DNA of 64,000 nucleotides, taken from positions 13,913,501 through 13,977,500 of the forward strand of contig NC_092568.1 in NCBI RefSeq assembly GCF_037975245.1, given 5' to 3'. Origin of the DNA: Apostichopus japonicus. Lineage: Eukaryota; Echinodermata; Holothuroidea; Aspidochirotida; Stichopodidae. Below, in pieces: positions 25,440 to 38,182 of this stretch (position 1 is its first letter; every line of letters starts with the position of its first letter). Below the pieces are notes generated by a model. That model was given only the letters and a program-made list of their open reading frames with translations, ran no database searches and was not told the DNA's origin. The translations under genes and the position numbers were made by a program.

Positions 25440-26869
25440 CACCGTATAAGAGCATCTATCTTCTGCAAATCCTAGCAGCAACCACAGCAAACTTGCATCA
25501 AAACTCCTTAAATTGTTCTATACTTTACGAATTATGACTGATAGCTAGTAGGAAAATGCCTTAAGAAATAGTAAGTAGATGTTTTGCCATCTTAAGTGTA
25601 TTGGTATTCTGACTGATATTTTTCACGTTGTTGTGTTAACCAACGTTATTCTACCCAACCGTTGCTTGCTTAGAGTTAGACAACATAACATTCCTCACAG
25701 GCCTAGCCAGGTTTGTTCAAGTTGTCCCATGATCATAATTCATAAACCTGACGAAAGTCGAACGTTACTTTTAAGGCCTAGCTAGGCTGATTCTGGTAGA
25801 AGAGACTACACAAATTGAGATCAACAGCCGATCCAGACAAAAGCTTGTGAACTCACTGCCAAACTAAGACTGTTTTACACAATTATTACACAATTAGTTC
25901 TTCTTCTCACAATGGCACATATATGTATCAAGTATGACTTCAATCCAACTTCTTGATGTTCAGTTACCCCGTTTACAAGCTAATTTAGTGAAATAATCTA
26001 AAGCCCCGCCCCCTAATAAATATGCATAATATCAACTTGAACATAAGTTACCATGTACCCACTATCTACCAACACATTAATAACAAGTATGAATAAATTC
26101 TGACTTTCGGATGCGGAGTTATTAGCATTTGGAGATTTTCACGTTTGACCCAGTGACCTCATTACTATTCATGAGCACCAAAATCAACAGGGTTCATCTA
26201 CTCACTATGGCGCATCTATGTATCAAGTATGACTTCAATCCAACATGCCATTGTGAGTTATCGTGTTCACAAGCCAACGGCGTCACATACACAAACACAC
26301 AATCACCATCGCATAGATTCCTTGAGCCTTCGGGCAAGGAATCAAAATTCACACTCTGTGTAGGATTCGGGTAATAAATTAGGAACCAGGTAGTATTGCG
26401 TCGGGTGGGTACCCAGATACCCCGTGCAAACACTAATGTTTACAAAGATTTCGGATTTTAAATGACTGTAGAAAATAATAGGGTTCTTCTACTCCATAAG
26501 GTTCTTCCACATACCAAGTTTGAAGTTCATCCACCATATAGTTTGTGATTTACCATGTTTACAAGCCAAGGCATCACAAATACAGTACACACGCCATCAC
26601 CATAGCAAAGATTCCTACGTCTTTGGCAAGGAATCAACAACCATACAGATTTCCTTTCCCAGAGATTTTCACAATCTGATCTGCTAAACCCTGAACCATC
26701 TTTGACCTCAACTAAACACTATGATATTGGGCATCCACAGACATAATTGAGCTCCATCCAATTTTTTCTCCTTGCATTTATGTTTTCATATTCTGACTAC
26801 TGATGAGCTCAATTTGCTTTGAACTCCGCTCAAAACAATATATTTCATCTACTGAACATGTGACATTTA
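25440..26869. repeat. Dispersed hairpin-ended repeat copies, no gene
   Basis: Several copies of one non-coding family are recognisable by ATGTATCAAGTATGACTTCA (about 25925 and 26218). Two copies end in TCACCATCGCATAGATTCCT-type hairpins at 26316-26343 and 26610-26635. No protein-coding region is supported here. Confidence 0.55.
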
Positions 26870-26877
26870 CATACAAA

Positions 26878-28136
26878 CATGGGCGGCGATCATGGGGGGG
26901 GGGGGGGGGGACGGGGGGGGGGGGACATGTCCCCCAATATTTTAGGTGGGGTGATATAGTATCTAATATCCCCCCCAATATTTGGTGGCATAGTTTTTTT
27001 TAAGCATATGTTTTGTATTTTTTATGATATCGCTAGTAATTTCAAAATAGAAAATGCTAAGATGCAACTTACAAGGCCTGGAAAGTGCCATTTCCAGCGA
27101 TCTGGGAGGCATTTTCGGCGAAAATTTTCTTTTGCGCTTCGCTACAACTTATGGTGGCGCTACAATTAGAAAGTCTGGGTACAAGCTTTGCCCCTCCCTT
27201 GGCAAATTCCTCGCAAGGCGCCTGTCTTACCGTGTCACAATTTGTTACTATATATGACCGAAAGTAGTTTTTACTTTTTTTCTCGAAATGAATAGCTGCA
27301 TCCGTAATGAAATTTGGTTTGCATCTTGTGTATGAGTGTAAGTACGCAATCATATATATGATCCACATCGATATGGGTTCACTGGGTTTCCATTTGGCCT
27401 GTTTCCTACAAGATTTCTAACCGCAGGTGCCTTCACCCCCCGGCGGGGGGGGGGGGGTGAAGGGTGGAGACCGCCCTCCCCCTCGAGCATACTTTTTTGG
27501 TATTTTTTATGATATCGAAGTTTTATAGTAGCCGTTATAAGAGGTTTTAATATTTGTACACCAATAATTTAACTGTGTCTGAATTTTCGAAAATTCCTTG
27601 ACCAACATTCTTCATCATATTTCCCTCTACTCGTGCAATTTTGACCGGTCTATTAGGGGTTGAGGGGGGTTTTTCTATATTGGTTGTCAATAGATGAAAT
27701 TTTGTGCAACATTATGGGTATGTTTTGAAGTGAATTTATTATTCAAATTCTGAACAAATAATGGGCTTAAAACCTTGAAAAGTGGGGCTGACGGGTATTG
27801 TGTAGCGTTACGTAGAATTACCTACAAAAGCAATGATCCACAGGAGATGCAATGAGGTCGAACATGATGTGTGACTGGTGACAATCTTGAAAAAAGTTTA
27901 TGAATGAAAAAAAAACTATTAGGAAAAACTTGGTTCTCAGGCAAAAGTGTACATCTGGTTGGTCATTTTCAAGCCCGAGAAGTGCCATTTCCGGTGATCT
28001 GGGGGGCTATCAAAACCAGAAATTTTCTTGTACGCTGCGCGCCAATCAATGGTGGCGCTCCGCTTTGATAGTAATTGGCCTGCATCCAAGCAAATGTCCC
28101 CCCCCCCCCAATATTTGAAACAGATCGCCACCCTTG
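26878..28136. mobile_element. 1.26-kb hAT-like element (CATGGGCGGCGATC ends)
   Basis: The left end CATGGGCGGCGATC pairs with GATCGCCACCCTTG at the right. A perfect 8-bp duplication CATACAAA flanks it (26870-26877 and 28137-28144). It contains two direct copies of a module that reads AAGTGCCATTTCC, then GATCTGGG, then GGTGGCGCT (about 27083-27160 and 27977-28060), and several long G/C runs. There is no transposase. Confidence 0.82.
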
Positions 28137-28899
28137 CATACAAAATACCAGACAAATCATAGCTCTACATTTGTTGAGGTATAATGTCTACAAGCTTATA
28201 TGTAGCTCAACTGACCTTTGACGTCGACAAATTTTGATAGGATTCTGGGGGAATATACAGAGACCAAGGTGTCTCTTTTGAGTTGTTATATCAGGTCATA
28301 TCAAGTGTGAAGTTCATCCAACCTTTGCTATTGGAGTGATCATGTTTCCAAGGTTTACAGACTTAATTTCTGTTGACCTTTATAATGATCTTTCACCTTC
28401 ACATAAAAAGGTTCTTATTCTTAATATGGTCGATCTACATGCCAAGTATTTAGTTCCATTCACTATGAACTTTTTGAGTCTTTACAGGATATCGAACTGG
28501 ACACCCCGCCCCCCCCCCACCCCCATCTTTGTTGGCAATACAGGTCAGAACCTTCACTATCAATTTACAGGGAGGGGTAGCAATTTTGAGTGTTTTGATG
28601 CTTCTATGTTTCAAGGATAATGGTTAATACCCAGGTTTAAAATACCTCATCCAGAAACATATTTTGTCCAAAATGAAAATCCAATGCAGAAACAACAAGA
28701 GCCCAAGGGCACTGTGGTTCCTTGCGTAGGGGTATATGACAATACACATAATATTATCAAGCAAGATTGGGATCAAATAGTCAAGTAATTGTGGTCCTAC
28801 ATGTACCAATAAAGTAACCAACACTATAGCCAACACTTTTGTGATCACAAATTGTGATGGGATTTTGATCAAAATGCACTTTTGAGATCTGAACATGGC

Positions 28900-30760
28900 G
28901 TCGAAAATGTAAGAAATATAAGGTCACCTACAAGCGGGTCAACAAATATGATAACATTGGTGACCACAGATGACATGACCGTTAAATTTGAAAATGTTCC
29001 ACCACCCCATTCACAACTTGTCCCAAAATATCAACCGTGTCACACCTTGGCATTGGGATTTAAATGCATTAAATGTCTAAAAATTAACTTTGAACTTGTA
29101 TACATAACTTCACACACAAAGGTCACCCGGAGGTCAACCAATTGACATTTTTGATCGGTGAGACCTAAATAAAGCATAAAAACTGTAAACTTCAAACATT
29201 TTTTCTTTGCCCATTTCCCCCCCCCCCCCAAATACTAGTTTTTTAACATTAATTATTTAAATTTTAACATAAATAACTTCGCACACTAAGGTCACACGGG
29301 GGTCAACCCATTGACATTTATGATCAGAAGGTACCTTTGACATCTGAAAATAGCATAAAAACTGTAAAAATCCCCAAAACAAGTAAAGGTCACTGGTCAG
29401 AGGTCAAATTGAGGTCAAAGATCACCCAGATGCGGGTCGACAATTGGAATACATTGAAGCAACTTCCAACCCTAACGGACAATTCGTTCTCAAGTTATCG
29501 CCAAAAAACTAGTTTTTTATCATTAATTGACCTTTGGCGACCTCGGATCACATGACCGTTAAGTTTGAAAATATTCCCCTATACCATTTGCAACTTGTCC
29601 CATAATATCAACCGTGACACACCTTGGCACTGGGAGTTATTGCACTAAATGTCTGAAGATTAACTTTGACCTCATATAACTTTGCACACGAAGGTCACAC
29701 AGGGGTCAACCCATTGACATTTATGATCAGAAGGTACCTTTAACATCTGAAAATAGCATTGAAACTGTAAAAATCCCCAAAACAAGTAAAGGTCACCAGA
29801 GGTCAAATTGAGGTCAAAGGTCACCCAGATGCGAGTCGACAATTGGATTACATTGAAGCAACTTCCAACCCTAACGGACAATTCGTTCTCAAGTTATCGC
29901 CAAAAAACTAGTTTTTTATCATTAATTGACCTATGGTGACCTCGGATCACATGACCGTTAAGTTTGAAAATATTCCCCTATACTATTTGCAACTTGTCCC
30001 AAAATATCAACCGTGACACACCTTGGCACTGGGAGTTATTGCACTAAATGTCTGAAGATTAACTTTGACCTCATATAACTGAACCCACAAAGGTCACCTT
30101 GGGTCAACTCATTGACATTTTTGATCGGTGTGACGTGAATATAGCATAAAACTATAAAAATTCAAACAATTTTTGTCTTTGCCCATTTTCTCCCCCCAAA
30201 ATATTAGTTTTTTAACATTAATTGACCTATGGCGACCTCGGATCACATGACCGTTAAGTTTGAAAATATTCCCCTATACCATTTGCAACTTGTCCAAAAA
30301 TATCAACCGTGTCACACCTTGGAACTGGGAGTTATTGCATTAAATGTCTGAAAATTAACTTTGACCTCGTATAACTTCGCACACGAAGGTCACACGGGTG
30401 TCAACCCATTGACATTGTTGATCGGAAGGTACCTTTGATATCCAAATCTAGCATCATAACCAATCATTTTCTTGTTTGTTCGTTTCCTCCCTAAATAAGC
30501 AGTTTTTCTAATGTGACCTTTGGACAATTGGATCACATTGAGGCAACTCCCAACCCTAACGGACAATTCATTCTCAAGTTATTGCAAAAATACTAGTTTT
30601 TTCATTAATTGACCTTTGGTGACCTCGGATCACATGACCGTTATGTTTGAAAATGTTCCCCTAACCAGTTCACAACTTGTCCCAAAATATCAACCTTGTC
30701 ACACATTGGCACTGGGAGTTATTGCAGTTTTAATATTTTCGGTTTTTGGACCATAACTGA
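28900..30760. repeat. GGTCA-rich repeat block, five units of ~300-570 bp
   Basis: The phrase GACCTCGGATCACATGACCG or a variant recurs at about 28957, 29533, 29930, 30226 and 30612. Each is embedded in the same longer order of words (AACTTGTCCCAAAATATCAA, CACACCTTGGCACTGGGAG, AACTTTGACCTC, GGTCAACCCATTGACATT). Units differ by internal deletions. AGGTCA/TGACCT words are very frequent. No coding frame runs through it. Confidence 0.85.
29811..29823 (+). promoter_or_regulatory. DR1 nuclear-receptor half-site pair inside a repeat
   Basis: AGGTCAAAGGTCA is a perfect direct repeat of AGGTCA with one-base spacing, the consensus for RXR heterodimers and HNF4. The matching place in the unit before it (29412-29424) reads AGGTCAAAGATCA. 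The motif match is exact, but function is only inferred. Confidence 0.35.
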
Positions 30761-32386
30761 CCTTTGTGGGCACCAAAAACAATAAGGCACACCTTCTCCA
30801 TATGGCGGATCTATAGTCCAAGTTTGGCCTCAATCCAACATTTCCTTAGTGAGATAGAGCGTACCCAAGCAAGTGTCACAGACGCACACACAAACACGCA
30901 TACACACGCCAACCTGACTACATAGGTTCCTTTTGCTAAAGCAAGGAACCAAAAAAACACTGGAGGTTTTATTATCCATCACGTAGTTCAACACATTTCT
31001 ATGCAATTTTCATATTAATAATCATTATTTTTCTTGAGTTATCTGTCATTAAACATTTTGAGATGAATAAAATTCGCCAGATTTTTTAATGGGTCCATAG
31101 AGTCTACAAACTTCATTCAAAATTTGCAAGCCCCGCCCAACATATCATGCGCCAATTAAATCTGTTTTGTTTACGACCGTTAGGCTTAGGACTTACTTTC
31201 ACTTCCATGACCTAGCCTATGTTAGGTCCAGTCTCTTGAATAGTGTCTTTCTTTCTGTTTTACTGATGTAGTTTGTGAAGTTGTGTCATTTCCTTCCATT
31301 GCAAGGAATAAACCGGTGTTTTCAGACGTTTCCCCCGAGAAATTAGGTGAAAAAGTAGACAATAGATCATATATATTGGTTACATTTGTGTAATGAACAT
31401 GCTGATATGGGTAGTCACAGTGATTTTACAGTAAATCGTTCATGCCATAAGGGCAACAGAAAATAAATTTCTTTCTTTTGATTGCGATAGCTTTTCTCCA
31501 TTAAACCCACTTGGTCAGAGTGCATTTAGAATAATAAACATTGAATCTGCTTCAGAAGTGTGTTTTCCACAATTCATCAACAAACACACATTGAGACTTC
31601 TAAAAGTGAAAGCTGTCTTTATGAACAGTATGGTAAACTTACAATTATTCAGGGCCTTTTTATGAATTTAGAGACACTCCTGAAACAATTCATAACATCT
31701 GGGGACATTTACAGGGACACTTTAAATCCAGGGAGGGCAAATAAATCTTGGGAATATCCCTGGAAATTGGGGATGTCTGATCACCTTAATTTACAAGTAG
31801 GAGGCACAAACATGCCACCACCATCCTGTACCACAAGGAATCAATAGGGTAAACTGGCATATAAATGTTTTTCAATCTAAAAGTCATAACATCATAGCCA
31901 ATGTATAATGCAATGGTTGTTACAGATAGTCTCAACAAATGCACAATGGCACAAAATACACAACATGTAAAACCTTAATTCTCAAAATTCAATGAAGATA
32001 ATGAATGCAAATTTTTGGTTACAATCTCTAAGATGAGAAAATTATACTGAACGTCTGTACTTCTTCTCCCTGCTGCTCTCCTGTGGCTTTGCACAATAAA
32101 AATATAACATTAAGTCTTACATTAGTACATAGAGTTAGTTCTTGAGATTATTATCTGCTATTTCTCTCTATGGCAATCATCTGTCTTCAGGGTAGTAACT
32201 TTATGATTCAAGCTCTGTAAATTCAGTATGCATGTAAGTTTTCTTCAGTCATCCTGTCCTCAACAAACAACTCCATGGGCTTACATCCAATCTTCCCATA
32301 AGTGTCCAGATGAAAGTTGTATATTTGAAACTTGTTTCTTGGTTGCCAAAGGCACCTGTTCTTGTATAAACTAGCACTTGAAACAT
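30761..32386. other. Intergenic and SPTSSB 3' UTR region, no other gene seen
   Basis: A hairpin-ended repeat copy closes at 30925-30950 (GGTTCC...GGAACC stem). The rest is AT-rich. The part just below 32387 is presumably 3' UTR of the SPTSSB-like gene; I see no clear minus-strand AATAAA close to the stop. The 95-codon frame at 31560-31847 has no recognisable content. Confidence 0.5.
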
Positions 32387-32517
32387 CTATGTGATCTCTG
32401 GAGTTGCATCAGAAGATTCCCATGTCCCAAGGTAGCTCACGATCATCACACAATGAGCTGGTAAGAATATGTAGGCAGTGTAGCAACCAGTAATCACACT
32501 TGCTAGTAAAATGGTAT
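32387..32517 (-). CDS. SPTSSB: Serine palmitoyltransferase small subunit (SPTSSB-like), exon 2
   Basis: After the acceptor TTTTCAG (AG at 32519-32518) the minus strand reads TILLASVITGCYTAYIFLPAH and then a short polar tail to TAG at 32389-32387. YTAYIFLPAH corresponds to the YTAYVF-P-H end of the second membrane segment of SPTSSA/B. The first two bases complete an Asn codon begun in exon 1 (F-N-T-I-L-L). Exon order, phase and position relative to exon 1 agree with a two-exon coding structure. Confidence 0.9.
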
Positions 32518-32820
32518 CTGAAAACCCTGGATTAAGAAAAATGGAATCATATTTTTTTCAACTGCCATTTCAAATACCCAAAATGAATGATTTCATCTTT
32601 AAATCCACCATCCTATCTATAATATGGTAACAACAATTTGAAGTAAGTAACCACTGTGTATGGTGTATTTATGACTAAGATATTTGTTAAACTAGTTCAC
32701 CTGCATCAACATTAAGACTTGCAGTGTTTATTTCTTCATCCCACCATTTGGAACTGAAAATATTTCTACTTTCTATTACGATTGTGTCAACAATACCGTT
32801 ACTTACTTACTTACTCAGGG

Positions 32821-33725
32821 CAGGGGCGTAGCGAAGGGGTTTTTGTTGGGGGGGTGTGGAGAATTTGATTTGCCGACGGATGTGGAAGTGGTGACTGAAA
32901 TGGGGGAGGGGTCTAAGGGGAGGGGGTGTTCCCCTCCCCTTTGGCAATTTTTTAGTTTTGAAACGTCCTTAGATGCAATCTGGTGCATATTTTAAGTCAA
33001 ATTTGATTTGTCGACGGATCTGGAAGTGGTGACTGAAATGGGGGAGGGGTCTAAGGGGAGGGGGTGTTCCCCTCCCCTTTGGCAATTTTTTAGTTTTGAA
33101 ACGTCCTTAGATGCAATCTGGTGCATATTTTAAGTCAAATTTGATTTGTCGACGGATCTGGAAGTGGTGACTGAAATGGGGGAGGGGTCTAAGGGGAGGG
33201 GTGTCCCCCTCCCCTTTGGAAAATTTATAGTTTTGAAACGTCCTTAGATGCAATCTGGTGCATATTTTAAGTCAAGTTTGATTTGCCGACGGATCTGGAA
33301 GTGGTGACTGAAATGGGGGAGGGGTCTATGGGGAGGGGTGTCCCCGTCCCCTTTGGAAAATTTATAGTTTTGAAACGTCCTTAGATGCAATCTGGTGCAT
33401 ATTTTAAGTCAAATTTGATTTGCCGACGGATCTGGAAGTGGTGACTGAAATGGGGGAGTGGTCTAAGGGTAGGGGGTCTACCCCTCCCCTTTTGAAAATT
33501 TTTAGTTTTGAAACGTCCTTAGATGCAATCTGGTGCATATTTTAAGTCAAATTTGGCACAGAAGAAGCTCCCGTTCTCCTTTCTCTATTCAGCTTTCCTT
33601 CTTTCTTCCCCTTCCGCTCTCTTCACCTTTTCTCCTTTTGCCGACAGACCCAAAATTTGCCGACAGCGACCAAATTATTGGGGGGGTGTGACACCCCCCC
33701 ACACCCCCCGCTCGCTACGCCCCTG
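32821..33725. mobile_element. CAGGGGCGTAGCG MITE, copy 2, with five internal repeats
   Basis: The ends are CAGGGGCGTAGCG and CGCTACGCCCCTG, with a perfect 8-bp duplication ACTCAGGG (32813-32820 and 33726-33733). It holds five ~140-bp units (GACGGATCTGGAAGTGGTGA in each, one with a base change) and the same pyrimidine-rich tail as copy 1 at 21679. The two copies therefore differ by one whole internal unit. Confidence 0.9.
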
Positions 33726-34437
33726 ACTCAGGGCTTCCTACAGATCTAATGTGGTTACAAAACGTGTACCAGACATGTAAGCCATACGACCTGAGCATAG
33801 CCTAGTCCATCATAATATTCATATTACTGATGTAAAATTAGCATACCTGTTGACTTTCAAATTTATGGAAAACCAACTACTTTGCTTACATTTTAAAATT
33901 GAGCTCTTGTTATGTCATTTGTTCAGAAAGAAATTGGAATGTATTAATGTTTAAATATTGACTAAATACTCCACTAACATTGAGGAATGAAAGATGATAA
34001 TAGCTCATTGAACAATTCCAGCAGTAGTCAGTAAGTAATCAAGTGAGTAATTCTTTGTTCTAAATTCTGCATACTGTATTGAAAAATCTGAACTTCAATT
34101 CAAAGTAGACAGGAACACGGCAGTGCTTATGTTCAATAAAGGGGATAATTTACTATTGGTTTGTGTCATGATACGTTTTTAGAAAAGTCACCCGAGAAAG
34201 TACATGGGCATAAAAATCAAACAACAACAAAGTATTCCGAGTCTAATCTGAGTCTAGCACTACATGATTTGTCATTTTGGAATGTTTCTCAACACCTTCC
34301 AGTTAATTTTGATATTCATTGGCCATGAATATTAACTAGGAAAACCCATCAAATCATCAATAGCAACTGCACAAACTAAGACTTGCATGCAGTGGAAAAC
34401 ACCAGAAGGCACTTGAGCAAACTTGACGGACCTCCCT

Positions 34438-34797
34438 CAGGGGCGTCGGAAGCTATCTGGGATTGGTACGGCAGATCAGAGTGTGGCCATCTGTCATAAT
34501 TATCGGGGGTACATTTGGTAGGTCAATCAACACTACGCGCCACCATGGTTGGCGCGTAGCGTAATGGAGAACATTTTGAAAAAATGCCTCCCAGATTGCA
34601 GGAAATGGCACTTCCCGAGCTTGAAAACAAGACCCCTGCCATGCCAGAGTAGTCACATTTAGCCTACTTGCCGTCATCATTATTGAAAATCGTTCTTTAT
34701 ATTTTGCCATATTTTTGTTCTTAGTCCTATTTTTTTTTCCCCTGTGAATATTGGTCCGGCGTTCGCCGGACCTGCCATACCGGCTCCAACGCCCCTG
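34438..34797. mobile_element. 360-bp MITE (CAGGGGCGTCGGAAGC ends)
   Basis: The left end is CAGGGGCGTCGGAAGC; the right end is GGCTCCAACGCCCCTG. TCCCT lies on both sides (34433-34437 and 34798-34802), a 5-bp rather than 8-bp match. The interior carries the reversed AAGTGCCATTTCC / GGCGCGTAGCG module shared with the 26878-28136 and 21268-22462 elements. The superfamily is uncertain. Confidence 0.65.
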
Positions 34798-36694
34798 TCC
34801 CTACAGCACTATACTTTTATGTCATTAGATTTCGGTGTCATATAACAGAGAAAAAAAAATCAAAATCAATGCAAGAAGCTGTGCTATGACACACCTGGGA
34901 AATACCTTGGAATTTTTTTGCACAATCAATGTCAAATTAAAACAATGATCATCTGGGTCTGTATGACCGCATGCCTCAGACGTATTACTGCGTAAGGAGT
35001 TTTTTGCTTTTTGCAGACCTTAGTGCTCTGCCCTCTTATGCAATAATTTAGTTAACTGGCCCATTATCAAGTTAGTTCCAGGGTCTGGTACAAAAGAAAT
35101 GTTACATATTTTTCTTCTACAATTATACAGTGTAATGCAAGTTATAAGTCAATGGCTTACATAATGTCAGTAGGAAGGTACAGTATAGCTACAGATATAG
35201 TGGAGTTAACTTATTATGGCTTGCTTTCTGCACCCAATAAATGATTATTGCAAGATAATTTATTAAACACTGATACTGGTGGGGCCCCATATGTCCTTGA
35301 ATTTAATGGATTACACAATATCAATGTCATTGAGAATATATCTCTTAACCTATCAACTTGAACACACTGACCACACGATTGTGGTAGAACCTACTATTAG
35401 CTTAGAAGGAAACGGATGCAGACATCTTGTGGAGGCTGTAGTATCATTTTAAAAATGACTGACATTCCCTAAATTAGCATATGCATACATAGGTGTAGGC
35501 CTGAGTGGGGTAGCAAAAATTATCAAAACCCGTTTACCCGTTATCATTACCCGGTCGGGTAATGGGTACCTGTAACTCCGGACCGAACGGAACTAGCCAA
35601 CACAATGCACATAAATGGCAGATCACTTTGACACCTTACATTACACCTCCGAAATATATGTTTCAGTCGATACTCCTGTTGTTATGAACAACGGAACTAA
35701 ATGTTTTGATGTATAATAAATAATAATGCAAATGCTCATGAAATAAAGAAACACCTTGCCAAATATATTTCAGACTGTTTCTTTACCACGATCCAGGGTT
35801 TCATTAGCTGCGGGATTGCGCAATTTGACCAAAATCTTGCATGTCAAAAATTGCCAAGTTGGGATTTTTGGAAATTAATTTCAGCTCTCAACTTGATTTA
35901 AGCAGACATTACGGCTGTGACCCTGTAGCGATTCATCGCTAGACAATCGCATTGGAATAAATGTTAAGTGAAGCGCCAATTGGGCGATTATTTTTGGTTT
36001 GTTATCCCGTCTATAATCCATAATAATATCTCGTAAATTTCCTTGCCAGTCTTCCCTTCTATGAAATAAATGAATGAACAAACAATTTTGAGAATTTCAA
36101 TAGTTACGCATGCACGAATGTATACCAGAAGAAAAAACTTGCTAGTGACTACCAGAGCTAGCTGCTTGATGACAACCAAGACATGTGCACTCTACAAACT
36201 ATTTTTTGCATAAAATCCCCACAAATCTCTGAACACATGGTAGCCTAACACCACACTAAGTCAATAGGGAAAGCTAGCCTAACCATCTGTTTATTCGCTC
36301 AAATTGTGATGCAGTCAGCTGGAACTAAAATATCCATGGAATACTTCATATTTGCTGCTATCTTTGGCCACATGGTAGCCTAACACCACACATTGCATAA
36401 CCTTGTTTACAACTTTCAATTAGCTGGAAATAAACAATTGTTTGGAAGGTACAGTATATGCTATGTTTTGAAGAGGGAATGTAGTATTTTACGCACACTG
36501 TTGCAATGGATTGAAGGTTCAATTTTGAGTAGTTTGCAAACAATATTTTCGTTTTTGGTGGTGAGTGATTTATCCATACACGAAAAAGAATCATTAAGAA
36601 TGGCTAAAACTTGAAATTGTAAGTATTTAAAACAATCTACATACACTACATGAAAGTTACATCATGATTTAATAAAGTCTAGGTACTGTATAAC

Positions 36695-37141
36695 CAAGGG
36701 TTGAAATAAGCGGGCGCCCAGGCGCTATTCGCGCCCGCAAGCACAAAAATAGCGCCCCTGGACATGAAAATACAATAAGCACAGGCGCCACTTTGTTGGC
36801 AAAAAAGCGCCCGCATACTCCTGTAAATATCAGCCTTATCATGCGCTGCACAGAAGCCTGAAACTACATTGCATGCTAGTGCTATATAGTAACTCCTAGC
36901 GATTTGATAAATTACTGATCGATCGAGTGCATGCACAATAACATTGGTGCACATGGTTTATATATCGCACAACACCTGTACTGATATGTACGTACTGTAC
37001 ATGCCGTACTTGAATTTTGTTTCTCCTTTTTAGCTCCTGGTAGTGAGAAAATAGCTCCTGGTCCTACTGAAATTGCCGCGAACCAGGAACCACTTTTTTA
37101 GAAAGTAGCTCCCGGTCCACAAATCCTTATTTCAACCCTTG
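36695..37141. mobile_element. 447-bp hAT-like MITE (CAAGGGTTGAAATAAG ends)
   Basis: There are perfect 16-bp inverted ends, CAAGGGTTGAAATAAG and CTTATTTCAACCCTTG. A perfect 8-bp duplication TGTATAAC flanks it (36687-36694 and 37142-37149). The interior is rich in AGCGCCC and AGCTCCTGG words. It is non-coding. Confidence 0.92.
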
Positions 37142-37234
37142 TGTATAACATAATACAATTGTCTACATAATAATGTCACTAAATTCATGTCTGAAACTAT
37201 AGTCTTCACAATAATTGACTCCTTACCACAGACC

Positions 37235-37345
37235 TGTCAACTCTCCCGGTTTCACCAGGAGACTCCCGGTTTTTACCCGAATCTCCCGGCCTCCCGGTTT
37301 CATATTCTATTCTCCCGGTTTTTTAATGTTTCATCACTTGCGAAA
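37235..37345. repeat. CTCCCGG(TTT) cluster, probable hAT end fragment
   Basis: GACCTGTCAACTCTCCCGG starts a run of five CTCCCGG words within about 90 bases. The CTGTCAACTCTCCCGG phrase looks like the terminal region of a hAT-type transposon, recalled from other genomes and not checked. Only one end is present. Confidence 0.35.
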
Positions 37346-37564
37346 TTTCTGAAAATAGCCAACAGTTAGTCCTATGCCTATCGCGTAATAAGTGTAATCT
37401 AAATATAGATTGACTGTTTATAAACACGTTACGACTGACACAGTGCTGAGCGGGACTCTCAACCAATATCAGGCTGCTTTGTCAGTTCTCAGACTTCGCC
37501 AATGTCGTTATTGTACGTTGGCCTTGGTCACAGTCATAAAATATGCTATATTCTATCACCACAG

Positions 37565-37830
37565 CGACTGTGCCTCCATCCCAGATTGGAGGATCAGTGG
37601 ATTAAAACAGGTTCACTTTACTGTGCCTCCACCCCAGAACAGAGGCTCAGTGGGCTTGATCATATTCATGAATCAAAGTTGTGTCGTACTCAAAATAAAA
37701 GTATCATCCCTCATTGCATCCCCCTCCAGAGTGGAGGCTTAGTGGACTTTAATATTTCATAATGAGAAACTTGTGTTTAATGGGCTCAATCACCACTGTA
37801 ACTCCACGCCAAAATGGAGGCTCAGTGGAA
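37565..37830. repeat. Four degenerate CCTCCA...TGGAGGCTCAGTGG hairpin units
   Basis: At about 37572, 37626, 37721 and 37799 the strand reads a C-rich CTCCA/CTCCAG word, a short loop, then GGAGG or GAGG followed by (C/A)T(C/T)AGTGG. The units are unevenly spaced. The common core can pair with itself. The origin is unknown. Confidence 0.5.
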
Positions 37831-38182
37831 AGTCGCTCATAACATCATTCTTATCTAAAAAAAAACAAGGACCAATGTATATACTTGTTTCACTACATGC
37901 GAGCCTCTTCGTTTTCAGAAAAGTGAACCGACAGTGGCGGTGTATTCTGTATTTACTGCGAATTACTCATTGATATGGTAAAATCATGATAGATCGTCTT
38001 AATATGTACTGAATCATATTTAATAAGTCCCTCGACTATACTAAACTGTTAGTGTTAGGCTAACGTTAGGCCTAATAATGCTTAGCCTACTTGGCTTACA
38101 TCATAACATTGCGGCCTGTACAGTATATCTCGCCATCGTTACTATATAGCTCAACGTTGCTACATCAATTTCAAAAGGATAC

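Larger units (their letters stand above)
32518..38182 (-). other. SPTSSB-like intron (5.7 kb) with several MITEs
   Basis: The intron lies between donor TTCA|GTATCC (38182-38181) and the acceptor above 32517. It holds MITEs at 32821-33725, 34438-34797 and 36695-37141, a CTCCCGG cluster and a small hairpin repeat set. Stretches 33734-34430 and 34803-36686 show nothing beyond ordinary AT-rich sequence. Confidence 0.85.

Noticed and set aside
26890-26932. Long G runs as G-quadruplex regulatory elements
   Set aside because: Homopolymer G/C tracts occur in nearly every MITE here and vary in length between copies; they are best explained as low-complexity parts of these elements and may be assembly-sensitive.
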